Source: Halocafeteria seosinensis (taxonomy: Eukaryota > Sar > Bigyra > Bicosoecida). Taken from it: a stretch of 26,578 bases of DNA. Within the stretch, counting starts at the first letter, position 1. Every line of letters starts with the position of its first letter. The stretch covers positions 1 through 26,578 of the forward strand of contig LVLI01000213.1 in NCBI GenBank assembly GCA_001687465.1. The letters run 5' to 3'. Below the pieces are notes generated by a model. That model saw only the letters and a list, made by a program, of their open reading frames with translations. It had not been told where the DNA came from and ran no database searches. The position numbers were made by a program, and so were the translations under genes. Positions 9,588 through 20,915 of this stretch are shown here, in pieces.

Positions 9588-12366
9588 TTACCGCCGCTGT
9601 TGTTGGCGACTTTTTGGTGGCCGTACCGGCGTAAACCTCCGTTTTGCTTTCTCTGAGTATTCAGAGTCATCAGGGACAGCGCTTCCCACTAAATGATGAA
9701 GGTTCCGAGTGGTTTCCGTCTGCGGATTGCTTCTGGGGATAGCAGCTTCCCAATCGCGGACCCGCTTTAAGGAAAGCAAGCTACTGTCGTAATCTGGTAA
9801 ATTTGATCCGCCTGTATCACTCAGACTGTTACGATGGATGTTCTGGGGTGTCATTGCTTGCAGCGGGTTTATTCCTCCCGCAGGTTCTGGAACAGTTTCA
9901 TCGGGACGCGTTCTGCTATTTGCGCATTCCTTTCCAAGTTTCCTCCTCTTCCCAAGGATCTTATCGCATGGAATGCTACAAGATTGACACCATTGCGAAC
10001 AGTTCATACGAAAATAGAGAGAGGAGCACGCTTCCACGGCGTGGCGTTGGATTTCATATGACTGGACCCGGTTTCGAAGTTGCCGTAAGCGACTTAGTAC
10101 AAGAGAATCAAAAGCTCTCACCGCTCTTGGGGATAGATATCCCACTACAAGAAGCGCAGCCATTGTAAAACAAATTTGAACGGTTATTACAGCCTTATCG
10201 ATCTCTCGAGGACTGCTCCCCATCAAACCTGCACGAGCAGCTTCATGACGTATCAAACCAAGCCCTGCATTAACGATAGATACCAATACCAAAACGTGCT
10301 GCAAATGGTGAACAGGTTTTTCGATATATGGAGCTTGTGAGAGCGAGAGTGCAAACGAGAAAACTAGCACCATAGTACTCAATGCAAATTCACCCACGAC
10401 ATCAAACTGCTGCACAGCTACAGTATAAGGACACGCAGAAGCTTCCTCATCATAACAACTATTTCCCATAAAAATCCGTATGATTTCAGCTGGTAGCCAC
10501 CTGTAAGCCTCCAAAACGTTAGGGCTTCACTAGCATTCGCAAGACGATTATACTTCCATACAAAGTAAAGTGCTTGAAGCAAAGGGTATGCGAACACGAA
10601 ACCGACAAGAACAAGCACAGCAACGGTTTGGAGAATAACGAACGAGCGACTGTCAACTCGAATACTCATATCCAAATCTGACCGCTGGACGTAAAGCCGT
10701 TGTCGCACAGAGTCCAGTCGCCCTTGTCGGGCTTGAGCACCATCTGCTCAGGAATGCACTCAATTCGATGCTTACTTCCTTTTGTACTTGAAGTGCCTAG
10801 AGGACAGACTTTACATTCGCGTCCGTCAACGCCGTAAGTGCCTCTTGGACAGTCTACACATTGGAAATTCGCCGGAAGGAACTGTTTACCAGCATCGCAG
10901 TGTCTGAAGTACTGCAGCTTTGGTATGTGCATGCACCTTTCTTCAATGGCAGAGTAATTTCCCTCTCCTTTGTTCGACAATAATATCCTCTCAATAGGCT
11001 CACCTCGGTTCAGAGCGCCTTCCTTCAAACATGTTCCAGCGGCTGTCCGTAACTTGTACCGACTAGTTTTCCAATGAATACTGAGGATTATTCGGGGAGT
11101 TGTGAGTTCCATTATTCCAATATTGCTAATATTGGTGCAGTAGGAGTCATAGTACGATAGTTCGTTTTCATCGTCAACGCAAACTAGATGATCATTCATG
11201 ATTAACCCTAACTCCATTTGTCCCTGAGCATTCAAGAGACGGAGCACTCCGCTGCCGCAGTAGACGTAAGACAATGCTTCAATTTTAGAGGACCCTTCAA
11301 GTACGTGAGAAGCCGTAGGCTGAGCCAACGTCGAGTTTCCACAAACAGTCATAACGCATGCTTCTCCATCAGCGCATGGAGTAGAGGAGTGATAAACAGT
11401 GTCACCATCGACTGTCCAGCCACTGAATGTGGTATTTTCATCATCAAGCGAGACATATTGAGGCAAACAGTCATTACTGCTATCACTCGCCGGGTGACTA
11501 GTTTTTCCGTGGGGACAAGATCGGCACGACTTTCCATCGCTGCTATACGTACCTACCGGGCACTCAACGCACTTAGCTTTTTCCTCGGTGAAATGTTCGC
11601 CTGGTGAGCAGCTGGTGCTGTATTGGATGCCACAGACAGTTATACCGATTGGTGACTCTGCGCCCCATTCTTTGCTGCAAGATGTTTCTTTACAAGTGTT
11701 TGTCTTGTAATTGGCCAATGCTATTGTACGAATTGGTTTTCCATGAACCAGTGTGCCGTTCGCACAGTAGATTTGGTCATCGGAGGAAACCCTTAGCCAT
11801 GACACATTAAACATGCCAGTACTCCAGTCAATATTGACTTCCACTTTTACATTTACATTGTACTCATTAGGTTTGTCCTTGTTTGCGAGGCCTCTATGAA
11901 TCTGTCGAAACCCCTGGATGTCATGAATATCCAGAGTGCCTTGACTGGTTCCAATGCCGAGTTCAAGCTCTCCCTTGTTATTGGAAAGACGCATACCTGC
12001 TCCCTGATTACTCTCCTCTTCGGAATAAATATATGAGAAATAGTCAATTTCATGCGGAGCTCCGAGTGAATAGGAAGCAACGTCCCTAGTGGTCGGTGAA
12101 CTGTTGTGTATCCCCATTGCTCTGCTGGTACCGTCTCCACAACCGATACCTGCGATTTGTACAGCGGTGTCGTGGAATTTCCAACCGCCTAAATCACAAT
12201 GAGCAAAGGGAAATTTTACTATTTCACCATGTGCTATCCATGGGCCATTGTGCAACCTTTCAATTGGGAGAATACCAAGAAAATAGAGAAGAAGGAATAT
12301 TTTTGAGCGAACCCTTATTCTTTGTCGGCGACATGTTCCTTTTTTACCCCCCTCAACTATACACAT
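9588..12366 (-). CDS. Multi-pass membrane protein with duplicated GCC2/GCC3 Cys-rich modules
   Basis: The first segment runs from ATG 12366 to 10741 (542 codons). After a basic N-terminus comes a hydrophobic signal or anchor (IFLLLYFLGIL), then two similar lumenal modules, each a beta-rich region followed by a Cys-rich GCC2/GCC3 (ephrin-receptor-like) motif. These motifs are CVECPVGTYSSDGKSCRSCP and CVDCPRGTYGVDGRECKVCP. A frame change, possibly a 56-bp intron at 10740-10685 with a weak GTGCTC donor, leads to the membrane domain with WRLTGGYQLKSYGFLWEIVV and MMRKLLRVLI. This arrangement is seen in GCC2/GCC3 proteins that have a TRP-like C-terminal membrane region. A second frame break without a plausible intron occurs at about 10415-10425. 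The last segment adds further hydrophobic helices and a long polar cytoplasmic tail ending at 9588. It is likely a surface receptor or channel-like protein of about 900 aa if intact, and possibly a recent pseudogene. Confidence 0.6.
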
Positions 12367-13486
12367 GATCCACACATCGGAAAAAATAGAAGAGCGTGAA
12401 GACAAAAAAAATGTATAGTGAAAACATGCTATTCAAGCATCACAATCGCCACACAGAATATAGTATTGGTATGGATTTTGCTCCCACACTGCGACCAGTG
12501 TGAGTGCACAGACTACAAGGATTGAAAGTCGTGTTTCTGCCAGGAATCCTTTGCCGTTACTTCCTATCAGGAAGTCACTGATGCCATACTAGTAATGTGC
12601 AGACATCCGCTCTGCTGACTCGTATTTTTCCTCTGTTTTCCAAGAGGAGGGAGTGGCGACAAATTGAAGCTACTGTTGAGTTACAGCCTCCGACAGGATG
12701 GGACGCGACGGGACAGCATGGGACGATAAGTAGTTACACGAAGTCGAGATTCTCGGTAAATCAATGGAGTCCCACTTTTACTAAGTAGATGGGACGATAG
12801 TAACTACCAGGAAGTCGCGGTTACTTATAAACCAATGGATTCTGACTCCGATTGTTGCTACCCCTAACCATGGTGTCGAAACAGTCAAAGTTTGCAGGTA
12901 CGTATGTGTATATGCGATATCTCGGATAGAGTTAAACAGATTGCCGTTATAACTCTCTAAAGCCCAATTTACTTTCTGAACAGTCGGAAACTACCGGTAC
13001 TCCTCAGTGCTGTTTTCAGCAGCTGTACCAAGGCAAACAGGAGACTGTTTGTCTCGGTCGGCAAGGGATACTTATGCTGTTCGCGTTGTTGCATAAGGCT
13101 CTCCAGATCCCCTAGATCAACACGATCCATTTCAAACCCTTGGCAACTGACCAGATGAACGAAACATCGTTGTACTGTAGTGAAGTCGCGGGAGAGGAGG
13201 AACTACTTTGACGAACAAAGCTGCAACCACTAAAACCAGGTTCATAAATGCACAACTGAGCAACGGAGGGAGACGCACTTCTCAAGTAAGCGCTATTTAT
13301 TCTGTGTAGAAACTTAGCAACTGTTAAACTTCAAGACTTCGAGCCGAATTTCCCTTCCAGGCAAAGTTGCGAAATGATTGTGCGGAAGAGGCACAGCCCC
13401 CGCAAAGATTGTTGTCTCTGTGAAATCACTGGAATTGTTCACTCAACTTCAACTTGGGGAGGATTTTTGCCATTAAACGCAAGATA
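12367..13486. other. Divergent intergenic region with small repeats
   Basis: This lies between the minus-strand membrane protein gene and the + strand fusion gene, so it contains both promoters. It holds two perfect small hairpins, CACACTG-CGAC-CAGTGTG near 12486-12503 and CTTCCT-ATC-AGGAAG near 12561-12575, and a degenerate 71-bp tandem duplication (12718-12859). I see no gene. Confidence 0.5.
12718..12859. repeat. Two degenerate 71-bp tandem units
   Basis: Each unit starts ATGGGACGATA, continues with a GAAGTCG block and later has an A-rich block followed by CAATGGA and a TC-rich end. The units are adjacent with a period of 71 and are roughly three-quarters identical by eye. Related GATGGGACG-like words also occur just before the first unit (12697-12717). 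Confidence 0.5.
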
Positions 13487-16400
13487 ATGAGTTCCTCGGA
13501 CAGTCTCAAGCCCCGTGCCACCTCTCTGACGGCGTCAGTGACGTCGAGCCAGTCGGATGAGCCTTCGTCATTGAGCGTCGTGGTCCTGGGAGCGAGTGGG
13601 GACTTGGCGAAAAAGAAGACCTTTCCGGCCTTGTTTGACTTGTTCGCGGAGAATCTCCTTCGCGTACGTGTTATGAATGATATTCGATGCTGCACATGTG
13701 TTCTTCCAGACGATTAACTAACCTATGATGCGTGGATGCAGAAAGATGTGGTCATTTTGGGCTATGCCCGAAGCCAGAAGTCCGACCAGGAATTGCGCGA
13801 CATGATCCAGAAACATGGAGGATCCAAATTAAACCCAAAGAAGTCCAATTTCAGTAATTCGACGAATCAGGCCAAGCTCGTAGAGCAGTTCCTCTCGAGA
13901 TGCTTCTACTGCAGTGGGGAGTCGTATGGATCGGAAGAAGGCTGGAAACAGGCGCATGAGCGCCTGACTGAACTGGAAACTCAAGTAATTGGAGATGAGC
14001 ACCATCCTGCGCGAAATCGAGTCTTTTACTTTGCGCTACCTCCTACTGCCTACGAAGAGGCTTGCAAGGGGGTCAGGTCTCAGGCTATGTCCGTAACGGG
14101 TTGGAATCGCGTAGTTATTGAAAAGCCGTTCGGAAAGGATCTGAAGTCCAGTGACGAACTTGCCGCCACGGTGAAGTCTCAGTTCTCAGAAGATCAGGTG
14201 GGTCTCTTGTTTCATGGAGAACAGATACTGTCACTGCGAATGGGAAACCGTCATCGCTTTGTCATGGTAATGCAGATTTACCGTATCGATCATTATTTGG
14301 GGAAAGAGATGGTGCAAAATCTCATGATTTTACGGTTTGCCAACAGTGTATTTGAACCTCTGTGGAACAGGCACCATATCTCCACTGTTCAAATTACGTT
14401 TAAGGAGCCTTTTGGCGTAGAAGGTCGCGCGGGATACTTCAACAATTACGGCATCATCCGTGATGTCATGCAGAATCATCTACTTCAGGTTCGTTGAACA
14501 AGGGTATGAGGCTGGGTCTACACTACACTTCTCCGTTATTCCCTTTCTGACAGGTTTTGTCACTTGTCGCTATGGAGCCACCGGTTTCCATGAAATCTGA
14601 AGATATTCGGGACGAGAAGGTCAAAGTACTGCGTTCAATTCCTCACATTAACCCTGAAAACGTAGTCATCGGCCAGTATGGACCGAATGCACAGAAGACA
14701 CGACCAGGGTAAGGTGATTATTGAGTAGACCGAGTTCTATGCTTACGCATGACATTTGAGACTCTACTGCAGGTACACGGACGATCCCGAAGTAGCCAAT
14801 GATAGTATTACGCCCACGTTCGCTACTGCTGTGCTATATGTACAGAACTCCCGCTGGTACGGAGTACCTTTCATCCTGAAGTGCGGAAAGGCACTTAACG
14901 AAAGGAAGGCGGAAATTCGCGTTCAGTTCAAGGAACCTCCTAACTTGCTCTTCTCGAATGAACCCAGCTCGGCGTCTAACCAAAATAAGGTGTCCCCGGA
15001 GTTTCGACAGCAAATAGCAGAGATGACAGGGGTCGCTGAAGGGGTCAATGCGGACGGGAGTCCCTATAGTGCCCACAACAACGAGCTAGTAATGCGAATT
15101 CAGCCAGATGAAGCTATTTACATGAAGGTAATGTGCAAGATGCCCGGTCTGACAAGTGTACCTGTCGAAACGGAACTTAATTTGTCCTATAAGGCTCGCT
15201 ATCCAACACGCAAACCGCCAGAGGCATATGCACGCTTGATCTTAGACGTCATCAAAGGGGACCAGAGTCAGTTTGTCCGTTCCGATGAGTTGCGTACTGC
15301 GTGGAAAATCTTCACCCCTCTTCTATATACTTTGGAGAGTAGTGAAGGAAGGAAGCAATTTCCTCCAGAAATTTATCCGTACGGGTCACGTGGTCCTATA
15401 TCCAGCGACAAACTCGTTCGTGAGAAGGGCTACCGTTACAGTGGCAGCTACGGTGGTGCATGGAAACGGAAAATGGATCCTTCCTCGACTCAGCAATTTT
15501 TGGAGTCGATTCAGAATGAGTTCACGCTCCAGACCGATAGGCTGAAAACTCTTATGAATGACTTCTTGGAGGAAATGGACCGGGGGCTCGCTGGTGAAGA
15601 AAGCAGCCTGAAAATGATACCATCTTTTGTCACAGAAATGCCAACGGGGAAGGAGACTGGAACATATTGGTCTCTTGATATGGGAGGGTCGAATGTAAGA
15701 ATTGCCCAATTCGAACTCAAAGGAGATGGCGAAGTGATGACGAAAAGCGTAAAAAAAGAGGAGCTCCCAGATGCGATCATCAATGGAACCGGTACTCAAC
15801 TGTTTCGGTATCTTGCTCAAACTTGCAAAAACGCCGGGTTGAAGGACGAGGACAAGTTGTCGTTTTGTTTCTCGTACCCAGTCGAACAAAAAAGCCTAAA
15901 CAAGGGTATATTGCTCGCATGGACAAAGAAAATGAATGTCCAGGGCGTTGTAGGAGAGGAGGTCGTGTCGCTATTTCGTTCGGCCCTGAGGAACGAAGAC
16001 CTAGGGAATGTCGAGGTTGTAGCAATGGTAAATGATACTGTAGGTACACTGGTCAGTGGACGATATTCCAAACCCAACTGTCGAATGGGTGTCATATTAG
16101 GAACAGGGACAAATGCCGCATACGTCGAACGGAAAGCCGCAATTCCGAAATGGAACGGTCCACGTGACGGAGTCATGCTGATTAATATGGAGTGGGGCAA
16201 TTTCGGTAGTGGCGAAGGAGGGCGCCGTGTTTTACCAGTAAGTCTCGGATAATACGGTTGGTCTCGTTACTTTCCTTCATTTTTTGTGTCTGTGTGGCAG
16301 CTTACGGAAATCGATCATAGTATCGATGCGGAGTCTGAAAATCCCGGAAAGCAGCGGTTTGAGAAGATGATATCTGGCAACTACCTCGGCAAGATTTCGG

Positions 16401-16943
16401 AGATTATCATAAATCGGCTGGCTAATGCGGGTGCCCTTTGGTCGGATGAAGATCCTGGACCAGAGTGTTCAAGTATTCACAAGCTAGAAGGACTCACCAG
16501 TGCCGACCTTTCTCGTATAGGTAAGATACTCTCGAATGACTTGCTCTTGTTTTCGAGCAAATACTTATTATTGATATTTTGTAGTTACAGATGACGACGA
16601 TAGCCCGCATCGTACTGCCGTTAAAGAAGTACTGGAGCAAAAAGGTGTTTCTGTCTGCTCTTCTATCGATAGGACAATCGTGAAGACTGTTTGCACTATG
16701 GTGACGAAACGCGCGGCCAGACTCGCTGCCGTGGGGGTAGCAAGCACTGTTACGAAGATGGGGCCAGATGGAATCGATTGCTCTGTCGGGATAGACGGAT
16801 CGCTCTTCAAGAACCACCCTCACTTCGCATCATGGATGAACAAAGCATTGAAAGAGCTAGGGGTAGATACTGAGTTATTCAGCGCAGAAGATGGCAGCGG
16901 AATCGGTGCTGCAGTCATCGCCAACATTCAGTCCTCAGATTAG
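13487..16943 (+). CDS. Glucose-6-phosphate dehydrogenase-hexokinase fusion
   Basis: Predicted exons are 13487-13663, 13742-14197, 14276-14488, 14554-14708, 14773-16237, 16301-16520 and 16585-16943, giving 1014 aa. The first in-frame ATG is 13487 (A at -3). G6PD occupies residues about 30-565: NADP-binding GASGDL (35-40), EKPFGKD (186-192), RIDHYLGKE (214-222, with the substrate/catalytic His 217) and [13 protein letters not shown]. Its C-terminus reads [13 protein letters not shown] and YGSRGP. Hexokinase follows directly from about 568: [10 protein letters not shown] near 635-644, FSYPVEQ, catalytic D755 in [32 protein letters not shown] and a C-terminal GSGIGAA. The junction lies within one long exon, so the fusion does not depend on splicing. 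Hexokinase makes glucose 6-phosphate, the G6PD substrate, so the enzyme would couple two consecutive steps into the oxidative pentose-phosphate pathway. There is no obvious signal peptide; it is likely cytosolic. One intron (14198-14275) is a multiple of three and free of stops. Confidence 0.92.
13664..13741 (+). other. Intron 1 of the fusion gene with canonical branch site
   Basis: This intron shows GTACGT donor, a TTAACTAAC branch-like sequence 25-35 nt before the end, and ATGCAG acceptor. Removal joins NLLR to KDVVILG in phase 0, as expected for G6PD. It is the clearest model for introns in this window (78 bp). Confidence 0.85.
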
Positions 16944-16983
16944 TCGCGTACCTAAAATATTCAGGCGTTTCTAGTGATCGTGT

Positions 16984-19618
16984 TTATTTCTTCTTGTTCG
17001 AGATCTTCCCTGCCTTCTTTGCCATTTTTAGCTTCCTCCCAGTTAATCTGACTCCTTTTCCATGTTTCATAGCAGCTCGCCGACCACTCTTAGTACCACG
17101 TTTCTCTCTACGCTTCATGTTTTTAGTGTATTGCCTCACTAGTGACTCTTTATCCTTGTTGTGCTTCTTGGACGAGTCATTACCATGGTGACCGTCTTCC
17201 ATTTCGTCTTCCTCAGAGTCATTATCACTTTCGATATCACTTGCATTAACCATTCCTGTGACCGCTTTGTCATACTGCTCCTGTGATATCTTACCCTTCT
17301 TTCGTTTCTTGGCTAGGCGTTCTTCGGCCGCAAGATCATCCCACTCCTCAAACATCTTCGTCTGCTTTCCTCGTCTCCTCTTCCCCGGTTTAGTCTGATT
17401 ACGTTCCTCTTCCTCCGATCCGTGTTCAGCGGGTTCTTTCCCTTCAGTCTTCCGCCTAGTACCGTTCTTAAGAAGGCTCTGAGCAGACTCTTCAGCGTCC
17501 TTCCTAACACGTTCTTGTCTTGCCTTCTCACGTGGTTTATCTAAGTAAGGAACTACCGAGGTGTCTACATGAACTCCAACACCTGGGTAATCTATATTGG
17601 TTCCACGGAAGTCTTTCATGTGCGGAAATGACATCAATGCAAAACTATGGGCCATTCCGCTAAGATCAAGCTTCGGTAAACGAAAAATATAGCGACAATC
17701 GTGCTCCCGATAGCCACGGATGAAGGAAATAAAGGCCTTTGTCCCTCGTTCTAAGCAGTCACGGTCCTTTAGACAGCAGTATACCACTGCGGGACAAACA
17801 TCAAGTAGATTTTCACTTGGAGAATCGGCATAATCCTCTACCATTTGGTGTGCTGCCTTTCTGCAGGCGTCTGCGGCATGGTCTAGATGAGAACGAGCCG
17901 TTTTTACTATGCTTTCGTCATTGTACACCACGGCGCGAACAGCTGCTCCAGGCCCTTCAGTAACATTGTTATTCTTCGAATCTTTCAGGAACTTTTTAAT
18001 CCACGGCTCCGAATGGATCCAAGATACCCGCAAAGTTGTATCGCCTTCTTCGTCATATGAAACTTCGTTTTCGGCACTCAAACTGTCCTCATGAGGTGCT
18101 CCAGCAAGCGACGACACAAACTTTAAAGACCGTCTATGTAGTGGAACATGCTTCAGGCGCATTAGGTCAATGTAGTCAAGCTCATGAGGTAGGAGAAACG
18201 TCAAAGACCTGCCTTCTTTCCCCGCACGCGCTGTTCTTCCGACCCGGTGAACAAAATAATCAGGATTTGAAGGAGGATCGTACTGAACAATCCAGTCGAC
18301 ATCAGGTATATCAATTCCACGTGCCGCGACATCGGTACACAGTAAGATCCCACTCTGGCATTGGACAAAGTTTTGGTAGGTGTTCGTTCTTCTCTTGGCA
18401 GTGAGTTTTCCATGCAGACTGTAAACTGGGAACGACTGATCCGCCCCTTTTTTTCTAGACGAAGGGCTATGTTTTGATAAGGGCGCATACGCACAATTCT
18501 TTGGCCAACAATTACACTTGTTTCCAAGACCAAATAGCTGCGTCTCCAAAACCATAGGTAGCACGCGTGCAAAGAAATCGACTGCGCTACAAGTCAAGAA
18601 AAACACAATCATCTTCTCGTTCCTTTCTGGATATCTTGATCTCTCGCGTAGAAAGTGCACGAGACTAGATAACTTTTGTTCCTCCTTGCAGACTACATAA
18701 TAGTTTTGTAAAGACTGAGGCACTCTCTGTTCGTCATCGTCGCCTGCTGTGGCACCATTCTGATCTGTTCCATGTGAATGTTTTAGCTTGACAGATACAA
18801 TTGCGGGATTCCTTAACCCTGCTCGCGTTAGACTCTTAACTTCATTCGTTTGTGTCGCGGAGAACAGACCGGTCCTACGTTGCTTCGGCAGCGTTTCCAA
18901 GATGGCAGTCAGTGTTTCATAGAACCCCATATCAAGGAGTGTATCGGCTTCATCTAGAACTGTAGGGACAAAAAGAAAGAAAATTCACCTGAGGTACGAA
19001 TGTGGACATCAATTAATATTTATGGACTATCCACCTACCAAGTACTTCCAAACGCTTCCAGGAAATGGGCGAAGTGGCCGAGTTCTTTCCGCAGCGTTCC
19101 ATTAAGTCCCAAATTCGTCCGGGGGTGCCCACCAGTATGTTACAACCGTCATTTCGCGCTTTCGCCATATTCGTCGCTACGTCTGTACCTCCGACTAACA
19201 ACAATGAGGTTAAGCGATGTTTGTAGCCCATATCACTTCCAGTTCCCGAGTGGGAGGTGAATTTCGCCACCACCATGTGAATCTGCGTCGCCAGTTCCCG
19301 GGTCGGCGCGACGATGATAGATCCTACTTCGTTCAAACCCCACGCTCTTGTCTTGGCAGCCTTCTGAAGCATCTCAATGACGGGAATAACAAAGGCTAAA
19401 GTCTTCCCGGAGCCTGTGATGGCCTCCGCTGCGACGTCTTTGTTGCCCAAAAACAAGGGTATTACATTACGCTGCACCGGCGTCGGTTCAGAAATGAAAC
19501 TAAACTCTTTGCCAATGATGTCTAGCGTCTCAGAAGAAACTGTATCCTTGAAATACGTCTGAAATCCATTATCATGTGGATTCTTTGTGTGCGACCCAGG
19601 GTCGCTGGTCGTTGTCAT
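16984..19618 (-). CDS. SPB4: DEAD-box RNA helicase, DDX55/Spb4 type
   Basis: Two exons on the minus strand (19618-19039 and 18959-16984, 79-bp intron) encode 851 aa. All DEAD-box motifs are visible: Q-motif region (FISEPTPVQ), motif I TGSGKT (68-73), PTRELA, TPGR, DEAD at 196-199 (split just before by the intron), SAT, the ARGIDIP element and HRVGRTARAG. After the helicase core, RGTKAFISFIRGYREHDC and the following YIFRLPKLDL stretch match the C-terminal region specific to the Spb4/DDX55 family, which acts in the nucleolus on 60S ribosomal-subunit maturation. The C-terminus is highly charged and ends in Lys-rich repeats, as expected for a nucleolar protein. It is longer than the usual roughly 600 aa because of the tail and an insert before the PVYSLHGK segment. 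Its stop lies 40 bp from the stop of the convergent fusion gene. Confidence 0.93.
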
Positions 19619-20109
19619 TCTCTACTCCTCCAATGAACCACTACCACATACAACCAGAGATGAAAGTCTCTAAGACAGATGATACTATTATTTCCCACTC
19701 AAAACAGTAAATTTCGAAATCTAATGAATGCAATATAATGAGGACTCGTGTCACTTCAACTTCAACCACCGGGGGGGCCTTAGGAATGGTACGTTTGAAT
19801 GACCCACTGATATACCATATAAAGCCAAGTTCACTGAACTAAGCAGCATCTTTTGTACTCCGTGGAATTCACCGGTCTCGCTTGGAGGATTTTCCACGGA
19901 AAAGGCTTTGCGAAAAGATCTTCTATGCGAAGTGATTGCTTCGCTTCCTGATCCCCAGTTGCATCACGAGAGCGATTCTGAGAATCTGAATACTTTGTCA
20001 AAATCCTCCGTGATTTTATCGATTTTCTTCTTTTCATTACACTTAAGATTTCGTGAAAGTCGTAAGGTTATTAATGCGGAAGCTTGATATAACAGCATTT
20101 TCCTATCGT
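19619..20109. other. Region upstream of the helicase gene
   Basis: This contains the helicase promoter and the 3' flank of the TPR relic. A 68-codon ATG frame on the minus strand (20037-19831) is basic and has no family resemblance; I do not count it as a gene. A TCAACTTCAAC word lies at 19756-19766. Confidence 0.35.
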
Positions 20110-20800
20110 CATTCAGCAAACGGGTACGATAGTCTTTACTTCCATGTCGAGATTTGATACTAGGTTCTCAACCAAATGATACGCTGATTTGAATGTATGT
20201 ATAGCCTTTTGCCTCTGACCCATTCGATTCAAGAGAATCGCTTTGTTGACCGCAAACAACGGAGTTTGTGGTTCCAATTCCAATGCTCTGTCATAGCATT
20301 CCAAGACCGTCTGGTTTCGGCCAAATTTCTGAAGAGACAGTCCTTTGCTATTATAGGCCTCACCACAGGAGGGGTTGACCTCAATGGCTCTGTCACAGCA
20401 TTTCAGCGCCTCCTTGTCTTGACTGGAAGTCTTAAATGAAATCCCCCTATTGACATAGACATGCACATATTGCGAATTGATCTGTAGTGCTTTATCATAA
20501 CACTCTCATGCCAGCTGTTGACGAACAAGATTCCTCATCAGTAAAGTACCTTGGTTGTTGTGTACGCTTCAAGACACTGCGGATCGATCTGGAGAGCCTT
20601 CCAGCGCCTGCTCCAAACTTATCAACGGAGTTTGCTTTATTGGCGCAGGCAGCACGATTCTGTGGTTTGACCTCTATTGCTTTGTCATAGCATTCCAAGG
20701 CCTCCTCGTCTCGATCGAGATGATAAAGGGAACTCCATTGGTTACGATGATGCCTTGGGGCTTCTGGTGGGGTTGACTTCCAAGACGGTCAAGTGTGCGT
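20110..20800 (-). pseudogene. Decayed tetratricopeptide-repeat (TPR) gene
   Basis: Reading minus-strand frames from high to low coordinate gives successive TPR units with the classical 34-residue rhythm: LDRDEEALECYDKAIEVKP (about 20720-20660), then KALQIDPQCLEAY (about 20610-20570) in another frame, then ECYDKALQINSQYVHVYVN (about 20500-20450). Below 20466 a clean frame holds three more units, EALKCCDRAIEVNP, VLECYDRALELEPQ and a degenerate one ending at a stop near 20113. At least two frame changes and an in-frame stop separate the units, and the gaps are too short for the introns used here. TPRs form helical scaffolds for protein binding; the original protein is unknown. The alternative is a gene with several undetected introns, or assembly errors. 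Confidence 0.65.
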
Positions 20801-20915
20801 AAAGATTGACGCCTTGTCCACATGCAGTAGTCTCTTGGAGCTTATTTGAGCTATTTCAAGCAACTTTGATTCCTAGTTTCTGCAGATAAGGTTCATCGGA
20901 ACGATATCTGTAAGA

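Noticed and set aside
13426-13695. Minus-strand open frame opposite the first exon of the fusion gene
   Set aside because: It is antisense to a well-supported G6PD exon and has no family resemblance; it follows from the codon use of the real gene.
15386-15889. Long minus-strand open frames opposite the hexokinase exon
   Set aside because: Several overlapping antisense frames exist here, but the + frame has full hexokinase motifs. No splice or protein evidence supports them.
19831-20037. 68-codon ATG frame on the minus strand
   Set aside because: It is short and basic with no recognisable motif, and lies in the flank of a TPR relic.
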